A stretch of DNA of 64,000 bases from Helicobacter muridarum (lineage in GTDB: Bacteria; Campylobacterota; Campylobacteria; Campylobacterales; Helicobacteraceae). Positions 9,102 to 20,280 of this stretch are shown one piece after another. The notes under the pieces are model-generated. The model was not told the origin of the DNA. It made no database searches and saw only the letters and a list, made by a program, of their open reading frames with translations. Positions within the stretch are counted from its first letter, which is position 1. Each line of letters begins with the position of its first letter. The translations under genes and the position numbers were made by a program. The stretch covers positions 30,648-94,647 of the forward strand of contig NZ_JRPD02000007.1 in assembly GCF_000765805.2 (NCBI RefSeq), in the 5' to 3' direction.

Positions 9102-12100
9102 TTATTTTCCTTCAAATAGGGCTTTTCTACCAAGATTCCCATAGCGGTGAAATGCAATGCTAGCAGCCCTTTCTGTATGATAATATAGAAGCTCAAAGTA
9201 TCCATTGTCATATGGTTTATGATTAGCAATGAGCTTACCATGAGCACCCCCTTCTTTAATTAGCTTCTTACATATATCACAGTTAGAATCTAGATTACCT
9301 AGATAACGGATTAACTCATGATTCCCAGCTATCTCTATGAAATCTCTTTCACTTTGGTAATCAATGCTTACATTTTGCAAACACATTGTTTTGCTATTCT
9401 CTAATACAAATTCTAATGCTTTACTAATTTCTGTTGCTTTGATACTTAATGTTAGTTTAGTATTGACAATTTCACAAGCTGCTATAATTTTTAAAATGTC
9501 GCTCAAAGTATCTTCTTTTCTCACCCTATATATTACTGACTTCACTGGGACATAATAAAATACATTATCTTCTCCGCGGATATTGACCACATCTCGCTGT
9601 TGCATAAATTCATTTTGATTGTAGTAACCATAGCTTTGTATAGCCTTAAGTACTTTCTTTATCTCTCCTTCTAATTCATGACCAATTAAGTCAACTGATA
9701 CAAAGTGATAAAACCTATCCTCAAATGTTGTATTGCTATGTGTTGTATCAATCTCTTTTGTTATATTTTTTTTGGGTGTTATATCTACAAACTGCGTTAT
9801 ATAATTATATCCTCCAGCCTTTCTACCAAATCCAACTGATGATTTGTTAATGCCACCAAAAGGCTGTCTTAATACAATAGCTCCTGTAGTTGGTTTATTG
9901 ATATATATATTTCCTGCTTTTATATGTCGCATATAATGCTCCCACTCTCTTTCATCAAGAGATTCTAATCCTCCAGTTAGACCATATCCTGTGGAATTAG
10001 CAATGTGTATAGCATGATCTAGATCCTTAGCGCACATTACGGATAAAACAGGAGCAAAAAACTCATTGAGATGAGATAGACTTTCCTCTTTTACGCCATA
10101 TTTAATGCAGGGTTTCATAGCATATGGATTATTGTCTACAAAGCTAGGTTTTAATACCCATTGCTCTCCCATTTGCAACTTCAAGCCCTCTTTGACCTTT
10201 TCGCTAATATTATCGCTAAGGTATCCTACTTTATTCTTGAAATCAAATGGTGACCCCACATTTAGGCTTTGCGCAGCATCTACTAGTGTGCGAGCAAAGT
10301 TTTCGTCCTCATAGACTTCTTTTTCTAAGATTAGCAACGATGTTGCGCTGCATTTTTGTCCTGAGTTTGAGAAGGCTGAATGTATAATGTTTTTAGCAGC
10401 TTGGTCTCTATCTGCCATTTTGGTTACAATTGTGGCATTCTTTCCTCCAGTTTCTGCACTCAAAAATATACTTGGGTTTTGCTCTAAGATTCTATATGCT
10501 GTATCTTCTCCGCCTGTAAGTATAGCAAAATTAGCCTCTGGCAAGACGAGCTCATTTATATCCTTGCCACTTGCAGGAAGAAAAACTAAATATTCCTTTG
10601 GCAACCCAGCTTCATAGAAACACTCACATAACATGCTGCCTGTGATACATGAGAGATTTGAAGGTTTATAGATTACTCTATTTCCACTAGCAATGCTAGC
10701 TGCAATGCCGCCTACTGATATTGCTACAGGAAAGTTCCAAGGAGTAATGACTGCGCCTATACCTTTGGGAGTGAAATCATAATTACTATGCTCTTTTAGA
10801 ATCTTTTGCATACTATGAGGATAAAATCGCAAGAAATCTATTGCTTCGCTAACCTCCGGATCGGTCTCTAAAAATGTTTTGCCAACTTCTAGGGCTGATA
10901 TGCCTATTAAATCACCTCTTTTGGCTGCAATAATTTCTGCTGTTTTAAGTAGGATTTGTCCTAGTTCATCAAAACTTAGTTTCTGCTTTGCATTTTTTAG
11001 GAATGATATAGCTTTTGCGATAGTTTTAGTGCTTGCGTTGTGGATAGTGCCAATTATATTATCTCCTCCTTTTGCTTTAATTTCTCGAGCATTTGAATTC
11101 TTTGGTCTATCTTCGCCAATGACTGGCGTAATAGTAACGGCAGAAAAATTAGTATATTTGTGTTTAATGTCATTTGCCCATTCTCTATTGCAAGCAAGTA
11201 TAAAGTCTGTATCAGGCTCGTTATGAAAAGTTTCTAAATTTGCCTTGCTTGTGAAAGGGGCTTGCAGTCTATTCTGATTTCTGTAGCTTTCTGTGCGAAC
11301 AGATTCCATTTTTTTTAACGATTCTAAGAATATTTGTTCTTGTTGTTTCCATGCAGCAGAGTTTACCTCCAAGTCAAAGGAATACCGCATAAAATTGTCC
11401 TCGCTTGTATTCTCATCAAGTCTTCTTACAAGATATGCTATTGCGTTGTTAAAGTAAGCATCGCTACATACAGGTGCATATAATATTAATGGGTTGGTTT
11501 TTGAAACTTCTAAACCTGCTCTGACATTCATGCCCTCTAGCATCTCAAAAGTAAAAGATTCATATGCACCTGCTTGTCTTATACGAGTCATGGCATAGGC
11601 AATTTGGAATATATTATGTGAAGCAATACCGATATTGATATATTTAAAGTTAGAATCTTCTAATACATAATTAAGCATTTTGTTATAATTAGAGTCTGTA
11701 TCAACTTTGTGTCTAAATGTTGGTAACTCCCAACCTTTTATGCTAGCAGTAGTTTCCTCTGACGCCATATTTGCGCCTTTTACTATACGTATCTTAATTG
11801 GAGGTTTGCCACTTTCCACTCTAGCCTTAGAAAAGTCTACTAACTTCTTAAGATATTCATAGGACTCTGGTATATAAGCTTGCAATACGATACCAGCTTT
11901 TATGTCAAACTTTGCAATAGATTCCATAAATGCAACCACAGTTAACTCTAGATCTTTGTATTCCTCCATGTCTAAATTAATGAATTTCTCATTACCGTTT
12001 TTCTTTTGGGTTTGAGCTATGTCATAAAGTTTATCTAGTCTTTTTACTATCTCATTTTTGGAATATTCAAAATCAAGTATATTTATTTGTGAAAAAATTG

Positions 12101-12638
12101 TTGTTATTTTAATAGACATATAGTCTATGTATTTCGAGTTAAGTGCGTCTTCATATTTTTGCAAGCGATAATTTGCTTCTAAATTTCCTAATACTTCCTC
12201 TCCAATCAGATTCACATTCAAGCCTATACGACGTTCTTTCCTCTTATCTGATTTTTTTTTTAGTGAAATTGGTTTTTCATCTAACACTATTTTTTTGGTG
12301 TCATTCCTTAGATTTCTAATAAACAATGGCACACTTATAGATGGCACGCTTTTACCAATGCCAAGAAAACTCTGCAACAGTATTCTCTCAAATGATGAAA
12401 AAAAGTCTGCTATGCCATATCGTTGTAATGTGTGTGAGATAAATTCATACGCCGTAAAACTGTCCTTAGACCTAAAACTCCTATCAAGCAATTCAATTAG
12501 CATAACCTTGCTTTGCGGATTTTCTAACATTTTCATCATTCTTTTTCGGAATCTTTTTTCAGATTGACTTAAATCTTTGTTGATTTCGTATTGCAGTTTT
12601 CTTGCTAGATGTAGAGTTTCTTTTATGGTGTCTTTCAT
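9102..12638 (-). CDS. putA: bifunctional proline dehydrogenase / glutamate semialdehyde dehydrogenase
   Basis: Oxidises proline to glutamate in two steps, with electrons from the FAD domain going to the quinone pool. The N-terminal part (about 150-460) is the FAD barrel, with RIVKGAN and a late RRLDEN motif. The middle to C-terminal part (about 540-1000) is an aldehyde dehydrogenase with VITPWNFP, catalytic Glu in ETGGKN and catalytic Cys in SGQKCS. The last 170 residues are a tail without an obvious motif. There is no N-terminal DNA-binding domain, so it is not a PutA self-repressor. Length 1178 matches the Helicobacter form. AAGGAG precedes the start. putP is not nearby. Confidence 0.96.
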   Translation of the reverse strand: MKDTIKETLHLARKLQYEINKDLSQSEKRFRKRMMKMLENPQSKVMLIELLDRSFRSKDSFTAYEFISHTLQRYGIADFFSSFERILLQSFLGIGKSVPSISVPLFIRNLRNDTKKIVLDEKPISLKKKSDKRKERRIGLNVNLIGEEVLGNLEANYRLQKYEDALNSKYIDYMSIKITTIFSQINILDFEYSKNEIVKRLDKLYDIAQTQKKNGNEKFINLDMEEYKDLELTVVAFMESIAKFDIKAGIVLQAYIPESYEYLKKLVDFSKARVESGKPPIKIRIVKGANMASEETTASIKGWELPTFRHKVDTDSNYNKMLNYVLEDSNFKYINIGIASHNIFQIAYAMTRIRQAGAYESFTFEMLEGMNVRAGLEVSKTNPLILYAPVCSDAYFNNAIAYLVRRLDENTSEDNFMRYSFDLEVNSAAWKQQEQIFLESLKKMESVRTESYRNQNRLQAPFTSKANLETFHNEPDTDFILACNREWANDIKHKYTNFSAVTITPVIGEDRPKNSNAREIKAKGGDNIIGTIHNASTKTIAKAISFLKNAKQKLSFDELGQILLKTAEIIAAKRGDLIGISALEVGKTFLETDPEVSEAIDFLRFYPHSMQKILKEHSNYDFTPKGIGAVITPWNFPVAISVGGIAASIASGNRVIYKPSNLSCITGSMLCECFYEAGLPKEYLVFLPASGKDINELVLPEANFAILTGGEDTAYRILEQNPSIFLSAETGGKNATIVTKMADRDQAAKNIIHSAFSNSGQKCSATSLLILEKEVYEDENFARTLVDAAQSLNVGSPFDFKNKVGYLSDNISEKVKEGLKLQMGEQWVLKPSFVDNNPYAMKPCIKYGVKEESLSHLNEFFAPVLSVMCAKDLDHAIHIANSTGYGLTGGLESLDEREWEHYMRHIKAGNIYINKPTTGAIVLRQPFGGINKSSVGFGRKAGGYNYITQFVDITPKKNITKEIDTTHSNTTFEDRFYHFVSVDLIGHELEGEIKKVLKAIQSYGYYNQNEFMQQRDVVNIRGEDNVFYYVPVKSVIYRVRKEDTLSDILKIIAACEIVNTKLTLSIKATEISKALEFVLENSKTMCLQNVSIDYQSERDFIEIAGNHELIRYLGNLDSNCDICKKLIKEGGAHGKLIANHKPYDNGYFELLYYHTERAASIAFHRYGNLGRKALFEGK

Positions 12639-12861
12639 TATTTCTCCTTAGGTTAATATACTAGGTTATTCTATCTTAAAAGTAACATAATTATTTAGAT
12701 AAATTTATGACAAACTAGTTAATCATGTCTAACTTAAATATAATCTTGTAACCCTTAATTTTGTAATCTTTAATCAATACTTAGCCAATAAACATAGTAA
12801 AATTATTGCTTTTATTATTTAGCTAATCTTTTTAAAGACTTTACACAAAGGATTCTCTATA

Positions 12862-15324
12862 ATGACTAACAAGCAAAGCTACAATCCTAAAGAAATAGAA
12901 TCAAAGTGGCAAAAAATCTGGAGTGATACAAGAGCTTTTGAGCCAAAAGATGACTTTTCGCAGCCCAAGAAATATATTCTATCAATGTTCCCATATCCAA
13001 GTGGTGCTATACATATGGGTCATGTCCGCAATTACTGCATTGGCGATGCTATAGCTCGTTATTATCGTATGTATGGATACAATGTGTTACACCCAATAGG
13101 CTTTGATGCTTTTGGTATGCCTGCTGAAAATGCTGCAATCAAATATAATGTTCACCCAAAAGATTGGACATATTCCAATATGCAAACCATGCTAAAAGAA
13201 ATGTATTCTCTTGGTTTAAGTTTCTCAAGTGATAGAGTAATAGAGACTTGCTCTCCGATATATACAAAATACGAGCAAGAATTCTTTATACAAATGTGGA
13301 AGAAAGGCTTAGTATATCGCAAAAAAGCTCTATTAAATTGGTGCCCTTGTGATTTGACTGTATTAGCAAATGAGCAAGTTATTGATGGAAGATGTTGGAG
13401 GTGTAATACTGAAGTGGTGCAAAGGGAAATGCACCAATATTATTTTAGAATTACAAATTATGCAGAAGAGTTATTAAGAGATTTAGATTCCCTTGAAGGG
13501 CAATGGCCCCAACAAGTCATAAGCATGCAGAGAAATTGGATTGGAAAATCAGAAGGACTAGAGTTTGATTTTTTGCTTGATAAAGTTTCCCAAGATATGT
13601 TAGATTCTAAGATTACCTCGATAAATGTATATACTACTAGATGCGATACTATTTATGGGGTTTCTTGTTGTGTCATTGCCCCAGAGCATGAGATTGTCAA
13701 TATTTTGATAGAAAAAAATCTCTTAGATTTAGAATGTGTAGAGGCTATTAATAAGATTCGCAACCAGAGTGAGAGAGAGAGAGCTAAAGATACTAAGCAA
13801 GGAGTAGCACTACCACTTTATGTTATTCATCCATTAAATGGAAAAAGGTTGCCTGTATGGGTAGGCAATTTTGTTCTTATGAGTTATGGCTCTGGTGCTG
13901 TAATGAGTGTTCCATATCATGATGAGAGGGATTTTGAGTTTGCCAAGAAATATAATTTGCCTATATTGAAAGTTATAACTCCTAATAGCGGCACAAACAT
14001 CGATGCAACTTCACCTTATATCCATGATGGAATCCTATGTAATAGCGATGAGTATTCTGGTCTTACAAGTGAGCAGGCTAGGGAGAAAATTAGCATATTT
14101 TTCGAGCAAAATAGTAGGGGAAAAAGAGTTACAAAATACAAGTTGCGCGATTGGGGAATTTCTAGGCAACGCTATTGGGGAACTCCAATTCCTCTTATAC
14201 ATTGTCCAAATTGTGGTGTGCTAGAGGAAATAAATTTGCCTGTTACATTGCCTGATGATATAAAAATCACAGGTGAGGGCAATCCTTTAAATAGACATTC
14301 TACCTGGAAAGATGTAGTATGTCACAAATGTGGAGCTAAAGCTACTAGAGAGAGCGATACTATGGATACATTTGTTGAATCTAGCTGGTATTTCTTGCGC
14401 TATACTACACCTCCAGAGCTATATGAAAAATTGGCATTTAGTAAAGAATCTTTGGATTATTTTATGCCTGTAGATCAATATGTGGGTGGCATTGAACATG
14501 CTATATTGCATTTACTATATGCTAGATTTTTTACTAAAGTTTTACGAGATTTGGGATATTTATCATTTAGTGAGCCATTTAGCGCATTGCTATCACAAGG
14601 TATGGTGCTAAAAAATGGCGCAAAGATGTCCAAAAGTCTGGGCAATATTGTAGAGCCAAAACACATTATAGAATCTTATGGAGCTGATACAGCTAGGCTT
14701 TTTGCTCTTTTTGCTGCACCTCCAACTTATGCATTAGAGTGGAATGATGAGGGTGTGAGAGGATGCTATAAGTTTATCAATCGCCTTGTAGATAGAAAAG
14801 ATCGTGTGCAGAAAGATGCAAATTTATATGACATAAAGTCTATAGATTTGAGCAAGGATTCTAAGATCGCTCGTTACAAAGTTCATGATGCCTTGCAAAA
14901 GTATCAAAACGTTTTTACTAAAAAGCTTGATGGTTATCCATTTAATGTTGTCATTGCGGCTTGTATGGAAGCACACAATGCAATTTCTGCACAAAATGAT
15001 GACTTGGTTTTTACAGAAGGGTATTATATATTGTTGCATATATTGGAAGGATTCATACCACATATAGCAAGTGAGTTAAGTCAAGAGCTATTTAATATGG
15101 CAAATTTTAGCCCATTAAAGGTAGACCATAGTGCTTTTATTCAAGATGAGATTAGCTATGTGGTTAGTGTAAATGGCAAGAGGCGTGCTGAAATATCTTT
15201 GCGAAGTGATTCTAGCAAAGAGGAAGCAATAGCAAAAGCAAAGCAAGTAGCCAACAAGTGGTTGACTAGTCCTATTAAAAAAGAAATCTTTGTGCAAAAT
15301 AAGCTTATTAATTTTGTGTTATAG
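12862..15324 (+). CDS. leuS: leucyl-tRNA synthetase
   Basis: A class I aminoacyl-tRNA synthetase that charges tRNA-Leu. The HIGH-type motif is HMGH (51-54) and the KMSKS motif is KMSKSLGN near residue 590. Zinc-ligand pairs are visible (CPNCG, CHKCG), as is the editing (CP1) domain with TTRCDTIYG and [10 protein letters not shown]. Length of 820 is normal. AAAGGA lies about 8 nt before the start. It diverges from putA across 223 bp that should hold both promoters. Confidence 0.97.
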   Translation: MTNKQSYNPKEIESKWQKIWSDTRAFEPKDDFSQPKKYILSMFPYPSGAIHMGHVRNYCIGDAIARYYRMYGYNVLHPIGFDAFGMPAENAAIKYNVHPKDWTYSNMQTMLKEMYSLGLSFSSDRVIETCSPIYTKYEQEFFIQMWKKGLVYRKKALLNWCPCDLTVLANEQVIDGRCWRCNTEVVQREMHQYYFRITNYAEELLRDLDSLEGQWPQQVISMQRNWIGKSEGLEFDFLLDKVSQDMLDSKITSINVYTTRCDTIYGVSCCVIAPEHEIVNILIEKNLLDLECVEAINKIRNQSERERAKDTKQGVALPLYVIHPLNGKRLPVWVGNFVLMSYGSGAVMSVPYHDERDFEFAKKYNLPILKVITPNSGTNIDATSPYIHDGILCNSDEYSGLTSEQAREKISIFFEQNSRGKRVTKYKLRDWGISRQRYWGTPIPLIHCPNCGVLEEINLPVTLPDDIKITGEGNPLNRHSTWKDVVCHKCGAKATRESDTMDTFVESSWYFLRYTTPPELYEKLAFSKESLDYFMPVDQYVGGIEHAILHLLYARFFTKVLRDLGYLSFSEPFSALLSQGMVLKNGAKMSKSLGNIVEPKHIIESYGADTARLFALFAAPPTYALEWNDEGVRGCYKFINRLVDRKDRVQKDANLYDIKSIDLSKDSKIARYKVHDALQKYQNVFTKKLDGYPFNVVIAACMEAHNAISAQNDDLVFTEGYYILLHILEGFIPHIASELSQELFNMANFSPLKVDHSAFIQDEISYVVSVNGKRRAEISLRSDSSKEEAIAKAKQVANKWLTSPIKKEIFVQNKLINFVL

Positions 15325-15568
15325 AATATTGCAAATTTATCTTCTTAAGCATTTAGATTTCAGTTTAATGCTATAATTAATTTATCTACAATTTAGCTTA
15401 GCGTTATTTTAATTACCTTATTATTTTTCATTCAAATAATGATAGCTATTTAATAAATCTCAATGTAAGATTATTTACAAAGTTGGGCTTGATTATAAAT
15501 GTAACCAATCTTGATTTTGACAATTTCACATGTTAGAATCAAGAGTTATTTTTGTGATAGGGGAATAT

Positions 15569-16321
15569 ATGGGAAGAGCCTTTGAATACAGACGAGCTGC
15601 AAAAGAAAAGCGATGGGATAAGATGAGCAAGGTATTTCCAAAGCTTGCTGCAGCAATTACTTTAGCAGCAAAACAAGGCGGTATAGATCCAGAGATGAAT
15701 GCTAAGTTACGTACAGCTATCGCCAATGCTAAAGCTCAAAATATGCCAAAGGATAATATAGAATCCGCAATCAAGAGAGCTAGCGCAAAAGAAGGTAGTT
15801 TTAGCGAAGTCTCTTATGAGGGCAAGGCAGCAAATGGCATATTAATATTTATTGAGTGTGCTACTGACAATCCTACAAGGACTGTGGCAAATATCAAAAG
15901 CTATTTTAATAAAACATCAGGAGCTAGCCTACTTACAAATGGCTCAATTGATTTTATGTTTGAACGTAAAGGTGAATTTCATATAGATTTAGGAAATCAA
16001 GATAGAGATTTTGTTGAGCTTAGCTTAATTGATTATGGTTTAGATTCCCTGCAAGAATATGAAGTTAGCGATATTTACGCTAATGAGTCTAGTGGCACTA
16101 AGCATAAGAATCTTTATATTGCTCATTGTCGCTATGAGGATTTTGGCGAGCTTGCAAATGGACTAGAATCACTAGGCATTATGCCTATATCATCAAAGTT
16201 AGTTCGCATCCCCACAAATCCAATCACTCTTACAGAAGAGCAAATTTTAGATTTAGAAAAACTTCTTGATAAGATTGAAGATGATTCTGATGTCCAAGCG
16301 GTCTATACCAATCTCTCCTAA
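15569..16321 (+). CDS. YebC/PmpR-family protein (TACO1-like)
   Basis: YebC-family proteins bind DNA as regulators, and some help ribosomes through polyproline stretches. The start [21 protein letters not shown] is the family's hallmark N-terminus. An upstream in-frame ATG at 15530 would add 13 residues that do not fit the family, while AGGGG lies 6-8 nt before the ATG at 15569, so I use the latter. This gives 250 residues with the usual three-domain pattern and a C-terminal acidic segment [14 protein letters not shown]. It stands alone between leuS and an MFS gene. Confidence 0.93.
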   Translation: MGRAFEYRRAAKEKRWDKMSKVFPKLAAAITLAAKQGGIDPEMNAKLRTAIANAKAQNMPKDNIESAIKRASAKEGSFSEVSYEGKAANGILIFIECATDNPTRTVANIKSYFNKTSGASLLTNGSIDFMFERKGEFHIDLGNQDRDFVELSLIDYGLDSLQEYEVSDIYANESSGTKHKNLYIAHCRYEDFGELANGLESLGIMPISSKLVRIPTNPITLTEEQILDLEKLLDKIEDDSDVQAVYTNLS

Positions 16322-16392
16322 TTACATTCCAATCAAATATGTTAAATGCTTATAATCTTTTGTTTTGATTCTAAACGCTAAAGGTGCGAATT

Positions 16393-17763
16393 GTGTTTAA
16401 GCAAGTTTTTCCTCTACTAAGTATTTTATTCTTTCGATTCTTGGGACTTTTTATCGTTTTGCCAGTCATATCCTTGCTTGTTTCCACAATGGAGCATGCA
16501 AGTATTATTAATGTAGGCATAGCCATAGGCGCACCATATCTATTTCAAGTGATATTTCAACCATTATTTGGCCGCTGGAGTGATAGATATGGTAGGAAAC
16601 CAGTTTTATTAATAGGCCTTGTAGTATTTTTAATAGGATCTATTGTTTGCATGCTAGCGGATTCTATCTATTACTTAATAATTGGTCGTTGTTTGCAAGG
16701 AATGGGTGCGATTGGCGGGATATTAACTGCATTGGTTGCAGACTGTGTGCCTGAAGAAAGACGCACGCATGCTATGGCAATTATGGGTGTTGGAATCTTT
16801 GCTAGTTTCATTGTGGCTATGATTCTTGGCTCATTTGTTGGTGGCACATCATATGGACTTGGCGGGCTATTTGGACTTAGTGCATTTTTAAGTTTTGTAT
16901 CAATAATTATTGCAGTATATTTTGTTAAATTCAAAGATAGAATTACTTATTCTTATATACTAGATTCTAGTATTTATAATAAAGAGATTACAAGGAGCAT
17001 TGTAATTGCTTGTGCCAGTAACTTCATAGAAAAATTTCTAATGATTTTTACTTTTTCTATAGCTCCTATCGCGCTTAGTTTGTATATGGACAAATCAAAC
17101 TTCTATGCTGTATATATAATTGCTGTATTTTTTGCAATTTTGTCTCTAGCTCCAGCCTCAATATTTAGTGAGAAAAAAGGTAAATCCTTACAGGTGCTAT
17201 CTATAAGCATTGCATTGTTCTTTACATGCTATTTAGGATTAGCATTATTTATTGAGAATGTAGGAATATTTTCATTTTGTTTTGTTTTATTTTTTATTGC
17301 ATTTTCCATACAGGAGGCATTGTTACAAAGCTTAGTTAGCAAATATGCTAAAGCTAGCGTTAGAGGAGCAGTCATTGGAGATTTTAGTGCCGCAGGATTT
17401 GCTGGAAGCTTTTTTGGGGCTATGCTTGGAGGAGTCTTTCATGATTACTCAATTTTAATTGAGTGGCATAGTATTATATTCTTCATTATAGCAACTCTTA
17501 TGGTTATTTGGGGCTTTGTAGCAAGGAAGTGGCTTGCTAATCCGCACAATGCAAAGATGCTATATATTCGCACAGAAGATATTGCTATTCCACAAGATTT
17601 AATGCGCTCAAAGCTTGAATCATTCTTAAGAAATGAAAGCATAATTGAGTGGTATGAGAATGTAAGCGAGAATATTATGATTATTAAGTATCGTATTGAT
17701 AGGATTAGCCCTATTGATATAACAAATCTGCTTAACCTACAACAAGCAAAGAATCATAAATAG
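16393..17763 (+). CDS. MFS transporter, drug-efflux type
   Basis: A 12-helix major facilitator. Motif A appears as GRWSDRYGRKPV near residue 61, between helices 2 and 3, and the early LRFLGLFIVLPVISL-type helix resembles H. pylori multidrug exporters. About 60 residues after the last helix form a soluble C-terminal tail. The start is a GTG: AAAGG at 16380-16384 lies 8 nt before GTG 16393, whereas the GTG at 16384 would overlap that site. The substrate is unknown. Confidence 0.82.
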   Translation: MFKQVFPLLSILFFRFLGLFIVLPVISLLVSTMEHASIINVGIAIGAPYLFQVIFQPLFGRWSDRYGRKPVLLIGLVVFLIGSIVCMLADSIYYLIIGRCLQGMGAIGGILTALVADCVPEERRTHAMAIMGVGIFASFIVAMILGSFVGGTSYGLGGLFGLSAFLSFVSIIIAVYFVKFKDRITYSYILDSSIYNKEITRSIVIACASNFIEKFLMIFTFSIAPIALSLYMDKSNFYAVYIIAVFFAILSLAPASIFSEKKGKSLQVLSISIALFFTCYLGLALFIENVGIFSFCFVLFFIAFSIQEALLQSLVSKYAKASVRGAVIGDFSAAGFAGSFFGAMLGGVFHDYSILIEWHSIIFFIIATLMVIWGFVARKWLANPHNAKMLYIRTEDIAIPQDLMRSKLESFLRNESIIEWYENVSENIMIIKYRIDRISPIDITNLLNLQQAKNHK

Positions 17764-17969
17764 AAATTTGTGAATAATTTTGCATTAAATTATTATAAGG
17801 ATAATAATAGTTATACTAAATTCTAAGTAAAAGTGATAGAATCTAGCCATAAAACTCCATAGTATTAAAATTTTCAAGTTTTTATGAAACATCAAAGCTA
17901 AATCATAATATATAATTAGGATAAATAAAGCATTGTTACTAAATAGCTAGGAATTTAGCGGAGATGTTT

Positions 17970-19139
17970 ATGGCAAGAAAAAAGATATTTTGGCTTAATT
18001 GTCTAGTTATAGTGGTAGTGGCGTTTAATCTTCGTGCTCCCATTACTTCTGTTGGTGTTATTATTGAAGTTATTAAGGAATATTATTCTCTTAGTTCTGC
18101 TATGGCTGGGCTGTTAATCTCCTTGCCCCTTATTGCCTTTGGTAGTGTTTCGTTTATTGCTCCATATTTTGCACCTATTGCAACTCTTATGTGGGGAATA
18201 TTATTTATTATATTTGGTGAAATCTTGCGTAGTATCAATGGTGAGATTGGGCTATTTGTAGGAATGTCTTTGCTTGGAGCAGGAATTGCCATTGGCAATG
18301 TGTTACTGCCTAGCTTTGTTAAGCAGAAATTCCCAGATAAGCTTCCACAAATGATGGGCTTATATAGCTTAACTTTAAACCTCTCATCTGTTGTAGGAAT
18401 TGCTATTAGCCTTCCATTGCTGTATTTTCTTCCTCTGCGCCTAGCCTTGTCATTTTGGGTTATATTTGCTTTGCTAGCTCTCTTGATATATATTCCTCAA
18501 ATTCGCAATGGTAGAATTTTTAGGGCTAAACAAAAATTAGTTAGCGCGCCAAATGTATTTAAACATAAAAGCGCATGGATTATCACTTGCTTTATGGGGT
18601 TTCAAGGCTTCATAGCTTATAGTATTTTTTCTTGGTTTGCATCTATGGTGATTTATAGTGGCTACTCACAAGAGGTTGGTGGGCAAGTTTTGCTTGTATC
18701 GCAGTTAGTAGCTGTGCCAGTTGGGCTATTTGGTCCATTGCTGCTAGCTAGATTACGCAATATCTACAAAGCTCCATATATTGCTATATTATGTCTTTGC
18801 TATATTGTAGCATTATTCCTTTTGCTTATATTTGATTCCTTATTTGTGTTTTATATTAGCTCAATATTGATTGGCATTCCTATGGGCGGTGTGTTTGGTA
18901 TAGTTTTACTTTTTATGTCAACAAAAAGTCAGAATGTCTTCATAGCTGCTAGGCTTTCTGCTATGTCGCAGGGTTTAGGTTATCTTATTGCTTCTAGCGC
19001 GCCGCTAATTTTAGGCTGTCTGAATGATTATTTTGGAGGGTTCAAAGAAGCTATTATATTGCTAATATTTGTTAGTTTTATTGTTTGTATATTGGGGCTT
19101 CTAGCCTATAAATCGCCCATTATTACTATGAGATCATAA
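17970..19139 (+). CDS. MFS transporter, CynX/NimT-like
   Basis: An inner-membrane transporter of about 389 residues with 12 predicted helices. The opening NLRAPITSVGVII is typical of the CynX/YeaN (NimT) branch, whose members move cyanate, nitroimidazole or similar small anions. No cyanase lies beside it. The ATG at 17964 abuts GGAG (17960-17963) directly. The ATG at 17970 has it at 6 nt, so I prefer 17970. It nearly touches the radical SAM gene downstream, so the two may be cotranscribed. Confidence 0.8.
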   Translation: MARKKIFWLNCLVIVVVAFNLRAPITSVGVIIEVIKEYYSLSSAMAGLLISLPLIAFGSVSFIAPYFAPIATLMWGILFIIFGEILRSINGEIGLFVGMSLLGAGIAIGNVLLPSFVKQKFPDKLPQMMGLYSLTLNLSSVVGIAISLPLLYFLPLRLALSFWVIFALLALLIYIPQIRNGRIFRAKQKLVSAPNVFKHKSAWIITCFMGFQGFIAYSIFSWFASMVIYSGYSQEVGGQVLLVSQLVAVPVGLFGPLLLARLRNIYKAPYIAILCLCYIVALFLLLIFDSLFVFYISSILIGIPMGGVFGIVLLFMSTKSQNVFIAARLSAMSQGLGYLIASSAPLILGCLNDYFGGFKEAIILLIFVSFIVCILGLLAYKSPIITMRS

Positions 19140-19149
19140 GGTGGTAGCT

Positions 19150-20073
19150 ATGGATATTGTATTTGGACCAGTTTTATCTCGAAGATTTGGAATTAGTCTA
19201 GGAGTGGATTTAAGCCCAAAAGGTAAGCAATGCAACTTTAATTGTGTATATTGTGAATTACAAGCGCAAAAAACCCAGGATTCCCAAAGCGATGTTGCGT
19301 CTATACAAGATATACTAAATGCTATAGAACAAGCCTTATATAAGAATTGTAAAATTGATGTTCTTACATTTACTGCCAATGGAGAGCCAACACTTTATCC
19401 ACATTTAGAAGAGTTAATTATAGAATCCAAAAAAATATTAAAACCATATGTAAGTATAAAGACTCTTATACTTAGCAATGGATCAAAGTTTGGTGAATGC
19501 AAGAATGCCCTAAAACATTTTGATATTGTAAAATTTTCTTTAGATTCTATAAGTCCTGCAATTTTTAAGCGTATAGATAAGCCAAGTAAAAATCTTGATA
19601 TAAACATAATACAGCATGAAATAAAAGATTTTGCTAGAGATTATAAAGGGGAATTAGTAGCGGAGATTCTAATCGTAAAAGGTATCAATGATGATATAGA
19701 ATCAAATGTAGCTAGTGCGAACTTTTTACGAGAAATTAATATTAAAAGGTTGGATATATCTAGTATTGATAGACCAAGCTCGCATAGGGTATTTCCAGTT
19801 AGTAATGCTAAGTTATATGAAATAGCTGAAGTTTTTAGTGGTCTGCCTGTGTGTGTAGTTACTCGTGGCAATGACAAGATGTCCTTAGACCGTCAATATG
19901 TTAATAGGGAAGAGATACTAAAAATACTTGCTAGAAGACCTCTAAGCATGCTTGATTGTGAGATTTTATGGACAACTCAAAGCATGAATATACTAGAGAT
20001 GTTATTAAAAGAGGGCACGGTGATACAAAAGAATCTAGCAGGCACGATGTTTTATTACATCAATAATGAATAA
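19150..20073 (+). CDS. radical SAM protein
   Basis: A SAM-dependent [4Fe-4S] enzyme of about 307 residues. The cluster ligands C28, C32 and C35 lie in CNFNCVYC, preceded by SRRFGISLGVDLSP. The FTANGEPTLYP stretch near 78 binds SAM and the barrel core. This matches the small radical SAM family found in H. pylori (HP0117-like), whose reaction is unknown to me. AAGGTGG ends 6 nt before ATG 19150, which decides the start over GTG 19141. It follows the MFS gene by 10 bp. Confidence 0.85.
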   Translation: MDIVFGPVLSRRFGISLGVDLSPKGKQCNFNCVYCELQAQKTQDSQSDVASIQDILNAIEQALYKNCKIDVLTFTANGEPTLYPHLEELIIESKKILKPYVSIKTLILSNGSKFGECKNALKHFDIVKFSLDSISPAIFKRIDKPSKNLDINIIQHEIKDFARDYKGELVAEILIVKGINDDIESNVASANFLREINIKRLDISSIDRPSSHRVFPVSNAKLYEIAEVFSGLPVCVVTRGNDKMSLDRQYVNREEILKILARRPLSMLDCEILWTTQSMNILEMLLKEGTVIQKNLAGTMFYYINNE

Positions 20074-20168
20074 TAAACAAATATACATACTATCTATAGT
20101 AAATCCAAAATAACTTACACCAACATTAAGATTCAAATATAAAATATAAAAAAATCAACTATTTAATC

Positions 20169-20216
20169 TATAATTGTCAATTAATTGTCAATATACTAAC
20201 TTATTTAAGATATAAT
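20169..20216 (+). promoter_or_regulatory. ureA promoter and upstream direct repeats
   Basis: A TATAAT box sits at 20211-20216, 64 bp before ureA. Upstream are two copies of TAATTGTCAAT, starting at 20171 and 20182, an 11-bp (one helical turn) period. TATAATT (20169) and AATATA (20190) give the block partial dyad symmetry. Helicobacter urease promoters are known to be controlled by NikR and ArsRS. The block is where such an operator would lie, but it does not match the NikR consensus spacing exactly, so the binding protein is a guess. Confidence 0.5.
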
Positions 20217-20280
20217 CTAATGTTACTGCGGTAGGCGTAAGTTGTCAACTCGCACGTCATTTTAAAAGTAAAGGAATAGT

